A program made the translations under genes and the position numbers. This document shows, in pieces, positions 1 to 9,469 of a DNA stretch of 64,000 nucleotides. The stretch covers positions 54,101 to 118,100 of the forward strand of contig CAJUDM010000014.1 of the NCBI GenBank assembly GCA_910584915.1, given 5' to 3'. Each line of letters opens with the position of its first letter. Position 1 is the first letter of the stretch. Below the pieces are notes generated by a model, which had not been told where the DNA came from, did no database searches, and saw nothing but the letters and a program-made list of their open reading frames with translations. The DNA is from an uncultured Lachnospiraceae bacterium (GTDB lineage: Bacteria; Bacillota; Clostridia; Lachnospirales; Lachnospiraceae).

Positions 1-917
1 AAATTTATCGCTGTTAGAATCAGTACATTGTCAAAAGCTTTTGTTTGTGCATCTTCAGATTTCCCTGCGATATTCTTTCCGAATACCATCGTCTGAATTT
101 CATATAAAAAATCAAGCATCTCCTCACTGGCATTTAGGACAACACCTGCTACGTATTCTATTCCTATCCTGCCGATCAATTTCCTCTCAAGCTTATATAA
201 TTGATTTTCCCGGGCAAGTTTAATATTGTCCCGTATTCCCTTTAATGTATCTTCTATGTACTTATCCTTTCGGGAAATCGCTTCTTCCGCAAACCGATAG
301 CCATAAAACTCTACCGGTAAAACGATATATCTCTTAATTGCTATCATAGCCTTCAGAAAAAAGGGGGGATCCTCATATCTTCTGTATGATGGAAACAATA
401 TTCTACTCTTTCGGATTGGCTCTAACTCAAAAACATAATTCTGAAAATAATAATCATCCAGATGATCTACATATTCTAGTATAACCCCCTCAGAATTATT
501 TCCATCCTTAAAATAATTCCTACACCAATGAAAATCTTCTAACGAATCTCCATTATACAATTTGCGCAGTCCTGCACACGCCTGCACCCCGTTACTTTCA
601 CAGGCATAAACCATTTTTTCCAAAGCCTGAGAATCCAGATAAAAATCATCCGCATCCAGAAAGCATATATATTTTCCTACAGCTTCCTTTAACCCGATAT
701 TGCGGGCCTCACCCGCTCCTTTATTCTCCTGTCGGAAAACACGGATATATGGATAGCTCTTTTGATATTGTTGTAAAATCTCATAGGAATCATCTGTTGA
801 TCCATCATCAATGCAAAGAATTTCTTTCTCTTTAACGGTTTGTGATATCACGCTCTCTAAACATTCTTTCAAAAAACTTTCTACATTATATACAGGGATA
901 ATTACTGATATTTTCAT
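1..917 (-). CDS. GT2 family glycosyltransferase (3' end off the window)
   Basis: The frame opens with ATG at 917 and stays open to the left edge, so the C-terminus is missing and only about 305 residues are visible. The N-terminus reads MKISVIIPVYN, followed by a nucleotide-sugar binding stretch ending in DDGSTDDS near residues 38-45. An FLDADD motif near residue 90 supplies the metal-binding DxD. This is the classic GT-A fold of family 2. It is the most downstream glycan gene visible, 77 nt after the next GT2 gene and on the same strand, so it is probably in the same operon. The transferred sugar and the acceptor cannot be deduced. Confidence 0.9.
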   Translation of the reverse strand, partial: MKISVIIPVYNVESFLKECLESVISQTVKEKEILCIDDGSTDDSYEILQQYQKSYPYIRVFRQENKGAGEARNIGLKEAVGKYICFLDADDFYLDSQALEKMVYACESNGVQACAGLRKLYNGDSLEDFHWCRNYFKDGNNSEGVILEYVDHLDDYYFQNYVFELEPIRKSRILFPSYRRYEDPPFFLKAMIAIKRYIVLPVEFYGYRFAEEAISRKDKYIEDTLKGIRDNIKLARENQLYKLERKLIGRIGIEYVAGVVLNASEEMLDFLYEIQTMVFGKNIAGKSEDAQTKAFDNVLILTAIN

Positions 918-994
918 TCACGATTCATAGCCTCTCTATATTTTTATAAAAGTAATACTCAATTATTATCCGTCCTCCATTTTGCTCCAATGCT

Positions 995-2122
995 CTAATC
1001 CGGATAATTCATCAATAATTCATTAATTATATTTTCCAAAGATAAAACGGAACTTTTAACCTTTTTATGAAGTAATTCTGCAATTTCTCCAAAACGCATC
1101 ACTGTAGTCACTATTATTGCATCCACTTCTTTCAGATTATCATCCGGCAAATACATACATATATCCATACATATATTATTTGCATTTTTATCAATGGCAT
1201 ACTCAATCTTTACATGATTTGCCAATTCCTCATATAATCTACGCCCTATAAAACTCATTCCATAAATTGCAATATGCTGATATCCTTTTTTCTGCAAATA
1301 TTCCCCTATACAAATATTTTTTTGCTTTAACTCCACCCATTGGTTCATTATCTGAAACATAAACAAATGTTTTTGAGCTAACACTTTCCATTCCATTAAT
1401 ACTTCGTTCATATTTGAATATTGAACCACTTGTTTATATCTTTCTTGATATTCATCCAATATCTGCTTTTCTTCATAAAAAAGCAACTCTGCATTTTCCG
1501 GTTCTCCACTTATACCCATTGCATCATAATTGCTCACTATAACAGGTACACTTCTACATACATTTCCCCTAGTTACAGAATAAAAAAGCCATTCATAATC
1601 TGCTCTGATCTTATACTGTTCTCTAAAATAATGATTGACCAGCAATTCTTTAGGTGCAAAAATGCTTTGATGACAAGGCATATTTCCATTTAATAACTTT
1701 TCTTCCAAAGTCTCTTTTCCTTCTGCATAGTCTTTTATTATTTTAGAACCATCAGAAGAAATGAAACAAATTTTCCCATAATATATAGCCTTCGTATCCT
1801 CTTTTATATATTGATACATTTCCTCTAATACATATTTATTATATAAAGTGTCACCTGCATTTAAAAAAAATATATAATCTCCACTTGCTCTGGCAATTCC
1901 ACGATTCATGGCATTATATACGCCAAAATCTTCTTCAATAAAAATTCTAATATTAAAATATCCTGAGTATTCAGCGAGTATCTCTCCTGTGCCATCTGTT
2001 GAGTTCCCATCAATAATCAAATATTCAATATTGGGATACGTCTGACTACATACACTTTCTATCGTTTCTCTCACCTTGCTTTTTGCATTATAGCAGACTG
2101 TAATTACAGTAATATTTAGCAT
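995..2122 (-). CDS. GT2 glycosyltransferase fused to a C-terminal Rossmann-like module
   Basis: About 375 residues. The start was placed at ATG 2122 because AAGAAGG and GGAGA precede it; the longer reading from 2167 has no ribosome binding site. Residues 1-220 are a GT2 domain: ITVITVCYN at the start, IDGNSTDGT, and FLNAGDT in place of the usual DxD-containing FLDADD. After a short linker comes a sequence related to the protein at 2439-2915 (QWVELKQ, then GYQHIAIYGMSFIGRRL), a small Rossmann-like fold with a G-x-S-x-x-G type turn ending at the C-terminus. The enzyme presumably adds one sugar in the surface glycan. The role of the tail is unknown. Confidence 0.88.
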   Translation of the reverse strand: MLNITVITVCYNAKSKVRETIESVCSQTYPNIEYLIIDGNSTDGTGEILAEYSGYFNIRIFIEEDFGVYNAMNRGIARASGDYIFFLNAGDTLYNKYVLEEMYQYIKEDTKAIYYGKICFISSDGSKIIKDYAEGKETLEEKLLNGNMPCHQSIFAPKELLVNHYFREQYKIRADYEWLFYSVTRGNVCRSVPVIVSNYDAMGISGEPENAELLFYEEKQILDEYQERYKQVVQYSNMNEVLMEWKVLAQKHLFMFQIMNQWVELKQKNICIGEYLQKKGYQHIAIYGMSFIGRRLYEELANHVKIEYAIDKNANNICMDICMYLPDDNLKEVDAIIVTTVMRFGEIAELLHKKVKSSVLSLENIINELLMNYPD

Positions 2123-2217
2123 GCTCTCCATCCTTCTTATAATGTCAATCCTAAAATTATTAAGCATTTCCTTAAATAGTTACCTCAATATTCAGAGCCA
2201 AAAATGTATGACAACCA

Positions 2218-2421
2218 TTATATCTTATAATGAATAGCTAAAAGAAGATACAATTTATAAAGCATCCCATTCGAAAAGTCTTCTTTCCCTGCACATAGAA
2301 AGATATAAATATAAAGTACTTGTTTCATACTTGCCAAATCATTTTTAGGCAGACCATTTAAAACGGTTCTGATATAAAGTATAAAATTGCCAATGTTCTC
2401 ATCTAATTTCAAAATAGACAC
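2218..2421 (-). CDS. Small hypothetical protein, possibly a remnant
   Basis: A 67-codon frame starting with GTG at 2421, with a weak GGTGG about 10 nt upstream. It lies between two glycan genes and begins 17 nt after the end of the Rossmann-module gene. The product is hydrophobic in the middle and C-terminal parts and has no motif I recognise. It may be the leftover of a deleted or rearranged gene, or a chance frame in AT-rich DNA. Its location in the only free space between two real genes is the main argument for it. Confidence 0.3.
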   Translation of the reverse strand: MSILKLDENIGNFILYIRTVLNGLPKNDLASMKQVLYIYIFLCAGKEDFSNGMLYKLYLLLAIHYKI

Positions 2422-2438
2422 CTGTCAAAACGCCACCA

Positions 2439-2915
2439 TCACACCTCATACAAAATATCTTCTAATGAGATAACCGGACAGGCCACCTTCTTTGAAAGCT
2501 CCTCCTCAATTTCGTCAAAGAAAGTAATTGCCGTTACAACGATAACATCCACTGCTCTTAAATCATCCTCCATAGATACGATATCTACATCCGCATAAAT
2601 AGAATCCGCGTTTCTATCAATACCATAAACAACTTGAATATCTGTATCTTTCAATTCTTCAACGAGTGCTTCCCCAGCATAACTCATACCATAAATAGCA
2701 ATTCTCTTATAGCCATTCTTTTCAAAAAAAGATGATAGATTTTTCCCTTCCTGCTTTACTTTTACCCACTGGGTCATCATCAGGAAAAGATCAAGATGTT
2801 TGTCAGACATGGCTTTTATTTTATCTTTTTCTCCACCGATTACTCTTCCTGCCGCTCCCGCTCCGATAACGACACCTGTCAATGTTGTTAATACTGAAAT
2901 TACTGATTTTTTCAT
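2439..2915 (-). CDS. Membrane-anchored stand-alone Rossmann-like module protein
   Basis: 158 residues; ATG 2915 has GAGAGGAG upstream at good spacing. Residues 4-25 (SVISVLTTLTGVVIGAGAAG) form one hydrophobic segment that could be a membrane anchor. The rest matches the C-terminal module of the neighbouring GT2: QWVKVKQ, then GYKRIAIYGMSYAGEAL, then alternating beta strands ending in CPVISLEDIL. It has no catalytic glycosyltransferase or methyltransferase domain, so it is a free copy of a module found fused elsewhere in this cluster. A partner-binding or ligand-sensing role is only a guess. Confidence 0.75.
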   Translation of the reverse strand: MKKSVISVLTTLTGVVIGAGAAGRVIGGEKDKIKAMSDKHLDLFLMMTQWVKVKQEGKNLSSFFEKNGYKRIAIYGMSYAGEALVEELKDTDIQVVYGIDRNADSIYADVDIVSMEDDLRAVDVIVVTAITFFDEIEEELSKKVACPVISLEDILYEV

Positions 2916-3181
2916 TGAAAATTTCTCCTCTCAATAAACTATTTAGCACTATCTATATAGATACACATAACCATTCCTGAAAAATCACTATATCCGGCTA
3001 ATACCTGTTTTTTATCATGCTTGCTTGATATCCTGCTCAGATAATTTTAAGTTTTCACATTCATGTTATAAGTAATCTAATTTTAGTAATACTATTATCT
3101 TTAACCTCTATTCCCTCAAACACTATGCTTTCTTTACAATTCATATATAATTATCCATTCTGATATCTTTACTCAAATAAG

Positions 3182-4372
3182 TTATTTAGAAAAGTCTTTC
3201 GTAATATAATTTTTATACGGCATATTCGACACGTGATAATAAATTCTCTCCAACTTATCAAAAAATTTTTTCTGATCTAATCGCTGTACCCTCGTTATTG
3301 CACGGGCCTTCATCTCTGCTCTCTGCGCAGCATTCATACTTAGTACCCTCTCAATTTGTTTTCGCAAACTATTTGCGTTATTCCTCTTCGCCAAAAATCC
3401 ATCATATCCATCTGTGATAAATTGTTCCAGGCTACTTCCCTTTGTACCGATCACAATACATCCCAAAGCCATTGCCTCTGCACATGTATTCGGGAAGTTG
3501 TCCATAAGAGATGGCATCAAAATAATTTCTGCCTCACGCATGACCGGAAACAATAACTCATGTGAAAGTTCTCCAAGTATCACAACACGATGTCTGTATT
3601 TTCCAGCTGCCGCAACAATCTCTTTTGTGATACCTTTTTCGGCTTCTGCACCAGCAAATACAAAATTAATATCTGAATATTTCTGCAATACACACCGTAA
3701 AACATCCCGCACCACAAAAATCCCCTTATCTGCTGACATTCTCCCAACAAACAATAGATACTTCTTCCCTTTCATTTTTTTATTCAATATTTCTGTATTT
3801 TCACATACCTTCTCAGGAATATAAGGGGTCTCGATAACTTTAATATTCCTCTTTATATCTCTCCCAAGTGTCTGCGCCATAACATTACCTGGCGCATAAA
3901 TGAAATCCATATTTTTCGCTGCAGTTTGTTCTAAAAAACTCAATACTCTTACACGAGATCGTGTATAATTAGAAGACAGCTGTGCCTTCGTATATGAAGA
4001 TATCCTCATCACTGCCGGAATCTTCCCTGTATGCAACAAACCGATTCCAAACCATCCCGTATAATGTATCACATCTATTTTCCAGGTTTTATCAATACTT
4101 TTTATTTTTTTCTGTATATCAATTTCTCGCCGGATAATTGAGAGCAGCATTTGAAAATCACTTACTTTTTCTAAAAATTGGACAGACTTATAAGAAAGTA
4201 CATCCACTCCCTTATATTTTCTTCTTTGATCATCATAGCCGGGAGCTAAAATTTTTACCTCATTTCCTCTTTCCTGCAATCCATTAGCTATCATATATAC
4301 CGCTTTTCCCATCCCCCCAAGCGGCACTCTCTTATTATGTGTAAAAGTTCCCGTGACTAATAATATATTCAT
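3182..4372 (-). CDS. GT4 family (GT-B fold) glycosyltransferase
   Basis: 396 residues. ATG 4372 (MNILLVTGTFTHNKRVPLGG) is preferred; the longer GTG start at 4384 would place the AAGGGG ribosome binding site inside the gene. The N-terminal half has the glycine-rich acceptor-side loop GGMGKAVY. The C-terminal half has LLFVGRMSADKGI (about residue 205) and the family signature LMPSLMDNFPNTCAEAMALG near residue 285, followed by GSSLEQFI. These are typical of retaining GT4 enzymes using nucleotide sugars. It sits between the Rossmann-module gene and the DUF362 gene on the same strand. Substrate unknown. Confidence 0.9.
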   Translation of the reverse strand: MNILLVTGTFTHNKRVPLGGMGKAVYMIANGLQERGNEVKILAPGYDDQRRKYKGVDVLSYKSVQFLEKVSDFQMLLSIIRREIDIQKKIKSIDKTWKIDVIHYTGWFGIGLLHTGKIPAVMRISSYTKAQLSSNYTRSRVRVLSFLEQTAAKNMDFIYAPGNVMAQTLGRDIKRNIKVIETPYIPEKVCENTEILNKKMKGKKYLLFVGRMSADKGIFVVRDVLRCVLQKYSDINFVFAGAEAEKGITKEIVAAAGKYRHRVVILGELSHELLFPVMREAEIILMPSLMDNFPNTCAEAMALGCIVIGTKGSSLEQFITDGYDGFLAKRNNANSLRKQIERVLSMNAAQRAEMKARAITRVQRLDQKKFFDKLERIYYHVSNMPYKNYITKDFSK

Positions 4373-4400
4373 AATCCCCTTCACTTTGCAAAATTTCTAT

Positions 4401-5840
4401 TTATATGACTTCTATATGCCCTCTCCATCCGCTTGTGGGTTCAAACTCAAAATGTTTCATTTTATGGTTTATGCCTCCGCAATATTCAGGTTGGTTAGAA
4501 TGCAAAAATACAGTCTCACCATCGTAAAGCATTTTATCTCTCATTGCATTTTTTAATGTCGGAATCTTTAAGTAGTCATATCCCATCAGCTTAACAAGAC
4601 ACAAATCAAATACCACCGCATTATCTGCAAAAAGAAACCCTCCAATTCTTTTATAAGATGGTGATAACGGACCTTCTTTCTCTCCACAAACAATCATATC
4701 ACCAAGATAAAGTATTTTTCTTTGCCTTGTATCTCTTATATTTCCTTCATTATCGCAGTAATTTATAATACGATTTAGATCCAGTATAGTCCGCCATATC
4801 GTATCGTTCCCATACCACATTCCGTATCTGGTCCGGTCTCTATGTCTCTTCATAATCAGCGCATTTATATTCGTAATAAAAGAAGCGGCAAATTCATAAT
4901 TTTTTTTATAAGCCCTATTTTTCCAATCATCCAGCTGACTCGAAAACCTCTTAACACTATCCCTTACCGGGTATTCATCCCCACCCTTTTTCTTTTCTCC
5001 CTTTCTATGATGAGGCAAATACTCTTTTCTTGCATTAATTCCCACAAAATTTTTCAATGCACCGGTATATCCGGCTAATCTATGCGTTTTAGGTTTCGGA
5101 ATACTTATAATTACATCCGCTACCAGACATGCGCTGTTCAAACAATATTCCTGCACATCTCTGCAATGATGCTGATTAGTATCCTTTGCATCATAGTTTG
5201 TAATTCTCAATATCTTCTCATAATTTTTACCATAAAAGTATGATTGTTTAGAAAGATTTACAATCTGTGTACTAAATTCCATCTCTTTATTCTCAGACTG
5301 TATCTTTTTACCTTGTTTTTCTGTTAATATTATTTTTCTAAAGTCCTTTATCGTAAAATGCTCTGAAAAATTTTGTTTATAAAAATCCTCCAGTGCCTGA
5401 TATCCGCTTATTCTTTTTAATCTCTTAAAATCACAGTCCTGTATCGGAGCATCTCCTACTATCACCCCGCCTGTTCCATCCAGAGCAATCAAAACATAGT
5501 CTAAAATGCATTTGACTACTGAAGGATGTGTGATCAAACACTCCATCGCTTTTCTTCGATTTTTCTCCGCACCATTTTTATCTGTCACTAAATTGGGTTT
5601 TATAAGAACTGTCTGCCCTCTTTTTATATATCTTCCAAGCGGATTCCATTTCTCAGTTCCCAAATTATCTTTATCCAGTTCAAGTGCAATGAACATATTA
5701 CGGATCATTTCATAAACGTCATTTTTTTCATTCGATATTCCCGCATTCTTAAATAAATATTCCGGATATAGTTCGCTTGGCCTGCAAAATCTATCTTTAG
5801 GATATTCACATTTTTCATTAAAATAAAAATAATTGCTCAT
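4401..5840 (-). CDS. DUF362 domain protein in the glycan cluster
   Basis: 479 residues. The start is ATG 5840, behind GGGAGATAAAACTT; the frame extends to 5879 but would then overlap the previous gene. Recognisable DUF362 blocks are VLIKPNLV, the THPSVV segment, a GDAPIQDC turn, and DVIISIPKPKTH followed by GALKNFVGI. DUF362 proteins are often linked to iron-sulfur clusters or to redox and maturation roles, but no CxxCxxC ferredoxin motif is visible here. It starts 5 nt after the ATP-grasp gene stops, so the two are probably translationally coupled. A role in modifying the glycan or its carrier is inferred only from position. Confidence 0.85.
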   Translation of the reverse strand: MSNYFYFNEKCEYPKDRFCRPSELYPEYLFKNAGISNEKNDVYEMIRNMFIALELDKDNLGTEKWNPLGRYIKRGQTVLIKPNLVTDKNGAEKNRRKAMECLITHPSVVKCILDYVLIALDGTGGVIVGDAPIQDCDFKRLKRISGYQALEDFYKQNFSEHFTIKDFRKIILTEKQGKKIQSENKEMEFSTQIVNLSKQSYFYGKNYEKILRITNYDAKDTNQHHCRDVQEYCLNSACLVADVIISIPKPKTHRLAGYTGALKNFVGINARKEYLPHHRKGEKKKGGDEYPVRDSVKRFSSQLDDWKNRAYKKNYEFAASFITNINALIMKRHRDRTRYGMWYGNDTIWRTILDLNRIINYCDNEGNIRDTRQRKILYLGDMIVCGEKEGPLSPSYKRIGGFLFADNAVVFDLCLVKLMGYDYLKIPTLKNAMRDKMLYDGETVFLHSNQPEYCGGINHKMKHFEFEPTSGWRGHIEVI

Positions 5841-5845
5841 AAGTT

Positions 5846-6745
5846 TTATCTCCCTGAAATATGAATCCAACTGCCCCACAATTTATCATATTTTGAAGGT
5901 GTGATTTTTTCTATTCCACATCCATGCGCAAACGTCAATTCACCAAAAATAATTTTTTTATCAATATAATAAAAATCAACCCGAACCATAGGAAAATCCT
6001 TTGATAAAATCCTCGCATATTCCAACATTTGTTTCAGACATTCCGGTTTTTCCTGTTTTTTCTCTCTGTTTCGTGGATATAAAACGCTTACCGGAATATC
6101 CTCCCAATCAACACTATAAAAATTTCTTGTGTGTTTTCTCCCTGTATTGCGATCAAAATCGACCTGTATCATTTTAGGTTCTCCACCAAAACAATGAATT
6201 TTATAATCCAGCAACTCTCCACTACTATCTTCCAAATACTTTTCACATATAATACGCGGCTTAATATGGCAATAAAATAGTTCTCCATATTTATAGCCAT
6301 AATTTTCTTCCTGCCATTCTCGGATTTTTTTCTTTTCCCTCTTCCAATCAAATTCAGCTTTATTCTTACAAAATACATTATATCCAGATCCGTGTACGCA
6401 TTTCAGGACAAACTGATTCGGTAATATATCAATATCTATCTCATCTACATTTTCATACACTCCATATAAAGTATTCAGTAAAAAAACCAACCCCTTCTTC
6501 TCAATATATCTTCTTACATTATACTTGTCTGCACACAGTGCCATAAATCTGTTTTGTTCAGAATGCAACATAATATATCTGATTTTTTCCGAATATGTTT
6601 GGGGATCTTTTAAATTTAGATTTTTTCCCGTATATCGTTTATATTCTTTCTCATTGACATATTCAGGAAAAATTTTTATAACAGTTTCTCTTACAAAATC
6701 ATTTATCTCTTTATGCAGCTTTCTCATCTTTTTGCTGACGTCCAT
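5846..6745 (-). CDS. TupA-like ATP-grasp protein
   Basis: About 299 residues from ATG 6745 (MDVSKKMRKL), which has GAGGGTG upstream; an alternative ATG at 6772 overlaps the FkbM gene by 7 nt and has a weaker site. Family features include the LKDPQTYSEKIRYIML block, DKYNVRRYI, a QFVLKCVHGSGYN strand-loop, and the C-terminal VRVDFYYIDKKIIFGELTFAHGCG, where the acidic residues would bind Mg-ATP. TupA-like enzymes occur in polysaccharide and teichuronopeptide clusters and are thought to form an amide or peptide-like bond on the glycan. Coupling to DUF362 and the presence of AsnB in the cluster fit an amidated or amino-acid-decorated glycan, which remains inference. Confidence 0.85.
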   Translation of the reverse strand: MDVSKKMRKLHKEINDFVRETVIKIFPEYVNEKEYKRYTGKNLNLKDPQTYSEKIRYIMLHSEQNRFMALCADKYNVRRYIEKKGLVFLLNTLYGVYENVDEIDIDILPNQFVLKCVHGSGYNVFCKNKAEFDWKREKKKIREWQEENYGYKYGELFYCHIKPRIICEKYLEDSSGELLDYKIHCFGGEPKMIQVDFDRNTGRKHTRNFYSVDWEDIPVSVLYPRNREKKQEKPECLKQMLEYARILSKDFPMVRVDFYYIDKKIIFGELTFAHGCGIEKITPSKYDKLWGSWIHISGR

Positions 6746-6765
6746 ACCAAACACCCTCAATCCAA

Positions 6766-7716
6766 TTAACATCTCACAAAAGTGGGCTCTTCAACTAATC
6801 CAAAGCGATCAAAAAATCCTCTCTTTTGCATCGTTTTATACAGCTGATCCAAAACCATTTTTCCTTCTAAAAATCTTTCATGTGTTTCCATACAGCATAT
6901 TCTAAAAGGGGAGAATTCATCAAATGTTTCCATAATTTCATTCATTACTTCAAATTCAGCCCCTTCAATATCCATTTTAAGAATATCTATTCTTATATGC
7001 CCTAATTCCTGCATTATTGTTTGTAATCTTTTCATTTTCACTTCAAGTAAGCGCCCTTTATCTACTGCCTTATGCAAAATCATAGATCCCGATACATATT
7101 CTGAACGAACAGGCAAATAGAAATTTGCCTGTCCATCCCGATTGGAGAGACCAACCGGATAAAAATGAAACCGGGGATGCTGATACAATCCATTATTTTT
7201 CACATATGTAATAGCTCTTGGTGTAGGATCAAACGCATACACTTCTGCTCCTCTTCGTATAGCTTCTTGACTAAACGACAAGTCTTCCCCTATACCAAAA
7301 GAATAAATAATTAAAGAATCAGCATTACTATATGTTTGAGGTATATAGAAACCACCGTACTCTGTTCCCCACCTTTCACAATCCGCTGTAAACTCTATGT
7401 GATGAACATTATTCATGTCATGTGCTACCAGTAACTTTTCCATCTCATCCGCACATTTTCCACTAATACATACGATTGCATCTCTATATACATCACAGGC
7501 CTCTTTCAATCCTATAACAGGAATACCCCCCCAATAATCAGCCTCTTCCTTATTCTCTGGCACAGTTTCTACAAACGCGACAACATCCTTATTCCTTCCA
7601 TTTGCTATAAGATTTCTATACACTCTTTTCCCATATTTTCCTGCTCCATAAATCAAGATTTTTTTCGTCCCTGAGATTAATTCCGCATCATTTTCTATAC
7701 TGCCAACGTAGTTCAT
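6766..7716 (-). CDS. FkbM family methyltransferase with N-terminal Rossmann-like module
   Basis: 316 residues, ATG 7716 with GAAGGG upstream. Residues 15-115 form a Rossmann-like module (KKILIYGAGKYGKRVYRNL, then GIPVIGL). From about residue 130 it is an FkbM-type SAM-dependent O-methyltransferase: SLIIYSFGIGEDLSF binds SAM, VYAFDPTPRAITYV follows, and ILKMDIEGAEFEVM is the hallmark of the family. Probable reaction: O-methylation of a sugar hydroxyl in the surface glycan. It is one of three FkbM-type genes in this cluster. A 180-nt AT-rich gap without an evident gene precedes it on the minus strand. Confidence 0.9.
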   Translation of the reverse strand: MNYVGSIENDAELISGTKKILIYGAGKYGKRVYRNLIANGRNKDVVAFVETVPENKEEADYWGGIPVIGLKEACDVYRDAIVCISGKCADEMEKLLVAHDMNNVHHIEFTADCERWGTEYGGFYIPQTYSNADSLIIYSFGIGEDLSFSQEAIRRGAEVYAFDPTPRAITYVKNNGLYQHPRFHFYPVGLSNRDGQANFYLPVRSEYVSGSMILHKAVDKGRLLEVKMKRLQTIMQELGHIRIDILKMDIEGAEFEVMNEIMETFDEFSPFRICCMETHERFLEGKMVLDQLYKTMQKRGFFDRFGLVEEPTFVRC

Positions 7717-7896
7717 ACCGTTTTCCCTTCTCCAATCCTTTTCATCAAATTTTCTAATATTACAAAATATTTTTCAGATTCTAAATCCCTGACTATTTCT
7801 GTGTTCTTCTGCCTATTACTATTACTTCTTTTTATTTTTCAAACTGTCTGATGAGCCACGTTATCCACTGTAAGAATTGAAACATAAATGGCCACT

Positions 7897-9027
7897 TCAT
7901 AGATCAATAAAAATACGTTCTTCACTTATTTGATATTTTTGAATCAGGCGATTTTTTATTTTGTTCGTTTCTTCCAAATTCTCAATTTCAATTATGATTT
8001 GTTCAAAATCATACTTCAATATTTCTTCTTCCCTTATAATTTTTTTACCCTCGAAATACTTAAACTTCTTGAAAGAGTCTATAAACGCCTCCACTGTCAC
8101 TTTCTGTAATAAATTCTTTTTATTTCGATTATATAAATTCCCAGTTCCCCATATTAAGACCTTTGTGAATCCGTCTTTATGATAATAGTCACCATACAAT
8201 TCTTGAAATGCATCCCGAACCTTTTCATCTATTTTCACCATGGGAAGTCTGTATATCTCGATGTCTTTCTCCTGCATCTGCGAATTTGCGATATCACTCA
8301 CTCCACAGTGCTCTCCGCTACCGTCACAACCAACATTTGCAATCAACGATTGATACGGATTGATGCACAAACCATTATCTGCAATTATCTTCAAGCTCCA
8401 AAAAACAGCCCATGAGTTTATATTCCCGTTAATATTTCCCAATAGGATTGGAAGTGTATCTCTTCCTCCCCATTGTGACAATCTTTTAGAAGCTTCTTCA
8501 TCACTTCTTATGTCATTCAGCAAATCATAATTTCGTTCAAATTTCACCCACCTGTCTTTCCATGTTCCCCATCCCCAACTGGAAATTCTCCCACAAAAAT
8601 ATGCATCATATATCGCAGACTCTACATAAATTGGCCATGCATAACCACTCACGGAATATACATTTTTCTCTTTTGCATACTTTTCAAAACACTGTAGCAT
8701 AAACCGCATAAATCCCGGCATCGGCACACAATCATCTTCAAGTACAATCACCGCATCATTTTCAGTAAAAACATAATCAATTCCCGATACAATGGACTCT
8801 GCCAAACCTTTATTCTCCTTTGAAATCTTTATTTCCACAGGACAAAAATCCACTTTTCGGATCAGCGCATTGACTTTTTCCCACTCATCCCTATATTCTT
8901 CACTTTTTAAACCATCTTGAAAAATATAAAGTTTTTGAGGCAATATCGTATTTTGCTCTAATGCTTCCAACACTTTTGCTGTATGTATACTTCGATTATA
9001 TGTAAATAGAATTGTCGCAATATTCAT
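7897..9027 (-). CDS. GT-A glycosyltransferase (GNT-I-like) with C-terminal Rossmann-like module
   Basis: 376 residues, ATG 9027 behind GAGGGTG. The N-terminus IATILFTYNRSIHTAKVLEA, the IVLEDDCVPMPGFM motif (EDD as metal ligand) and the tryptophan-rich ISSWGWGTWKDRW segment are typical of the GNT-I-like/GT2-related group found in capsule clusters. The last 90 residues begin with KVLIWGTGNLYNRNKKNLLQ and form another Rossmann-like module, here with some degeneration. The gene starts 11 nt after the stand-alone module gene ends. The donor sugar is not deducible. Confidence 0.88.
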   Translation of the reverse strand: MNIATILFTYNRSIHTAKVLEALEQNTILPQKLYIFQDGLKSEEYRDEWEKVNALIRKVDFCPVEIKISKENKGLAESIVSGIDYVFTENDAVIVLEDDCVPMPGFMRFMLQCFEKYAKEKNVYSVSGYAWPIYVESAIYDAYFCGRISSWGWGTWKDRWVKFERNYDLLNDIRSDEEASKRLSQWGGRDTLPILLGNINGNINSWAVFWSLKIIADNGLCINPYQSLIANVGCDGSGEHCGVSDIANSQMQEKDIEIYRLPMVKIDEKVRDAFQELYGDYYHKDGFTKVLIWGTGNLYNRNKKNLLQKVTVEAFIDSFKKFKYFEGKKIIREEEILKYDFEQIIIEIENLEETNKIKNRLIQKYQISEERIFIDL

Positions 9028-9038
9028 TGTTTACACCC

Positions 9039-9458
9039 TCATAATTTATTTTGATAATCATAGGCATCATAAATCAAATCTTGTAGCGCAATCATATTCC
9101 TAATTCCTCTCCCCTTCAGATCGGTCATAATTTCTTTCAAAGCTCCCACTGCAGTGACCACGATCATAACCCCTTCACCACTCTTTTCTGTCAGTCGGTT
9201 TACAGGGATAAGTGGAATTCCTTCATAAAATCCACCCTTCGCACCAATCCGCTTATCTGTAATCCCCAAAACTTCTATTTTACTGTCTTTTTTTGCGCAT
9301 TCATCCATCAATCTCAGTGCCAAATCCGTCACGCCATAAATTATAATCCCGGTAGTCCCTCGATCATACAGAGGTGCTAAAACCGAAACATTTTTGTTCA
9401 GCAAATATATCCATTTATTTGCAATATGAAATTTATCCGCATCCACATTTCCCATCAT
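9039..9458 (-). CDS. Stand-alone Rossmann-like module protein
   Basis: 139 residues from ATG 9458, chosen because AAGGAAGG lies 6 nt upstream; the frame stays open into asnB up to 9518, but those codons would overlap asnB. It begins with a helical part containing NKWIYLLNK and continues with GIIIYGVTDLALRLMDECAK, GIPLIPVNRL and VMIVVTAVGALKEI. It matches the module of the proteins at 2439-2915 and 995-2122 without the membrane anchor. No enzymatic motif is seen. It is sandwiched between asnB and a glycosyltransferase, so it could act as a separate partner subunit of one of them. Confidence 0.75.
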   Translation of the reverse strand: MMGNVDADKFHIANKWIYLLNKNVSVLAPLYDRGTTGIIIYGVTDLALRLMDECAKKDSKIEVLGITDKRIGAKGGFYEGIPLIPVNRLTEKSGEGVMIVVTAVGALKEIMTDLKGRGIRNMIALQDLIYDAYDYQNKL

Positions 9459-9469
9459 TTCCGCCTTCC

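Noticed and set aside
1855..1875. Phase-variable homopolymer in a glycosyltransferase gene
   Set aside because: The run of eight A (T on the coding strand) encodes conserved Phe-Phe-Leu of the GT2 motif and is too short to argue for phase variation.
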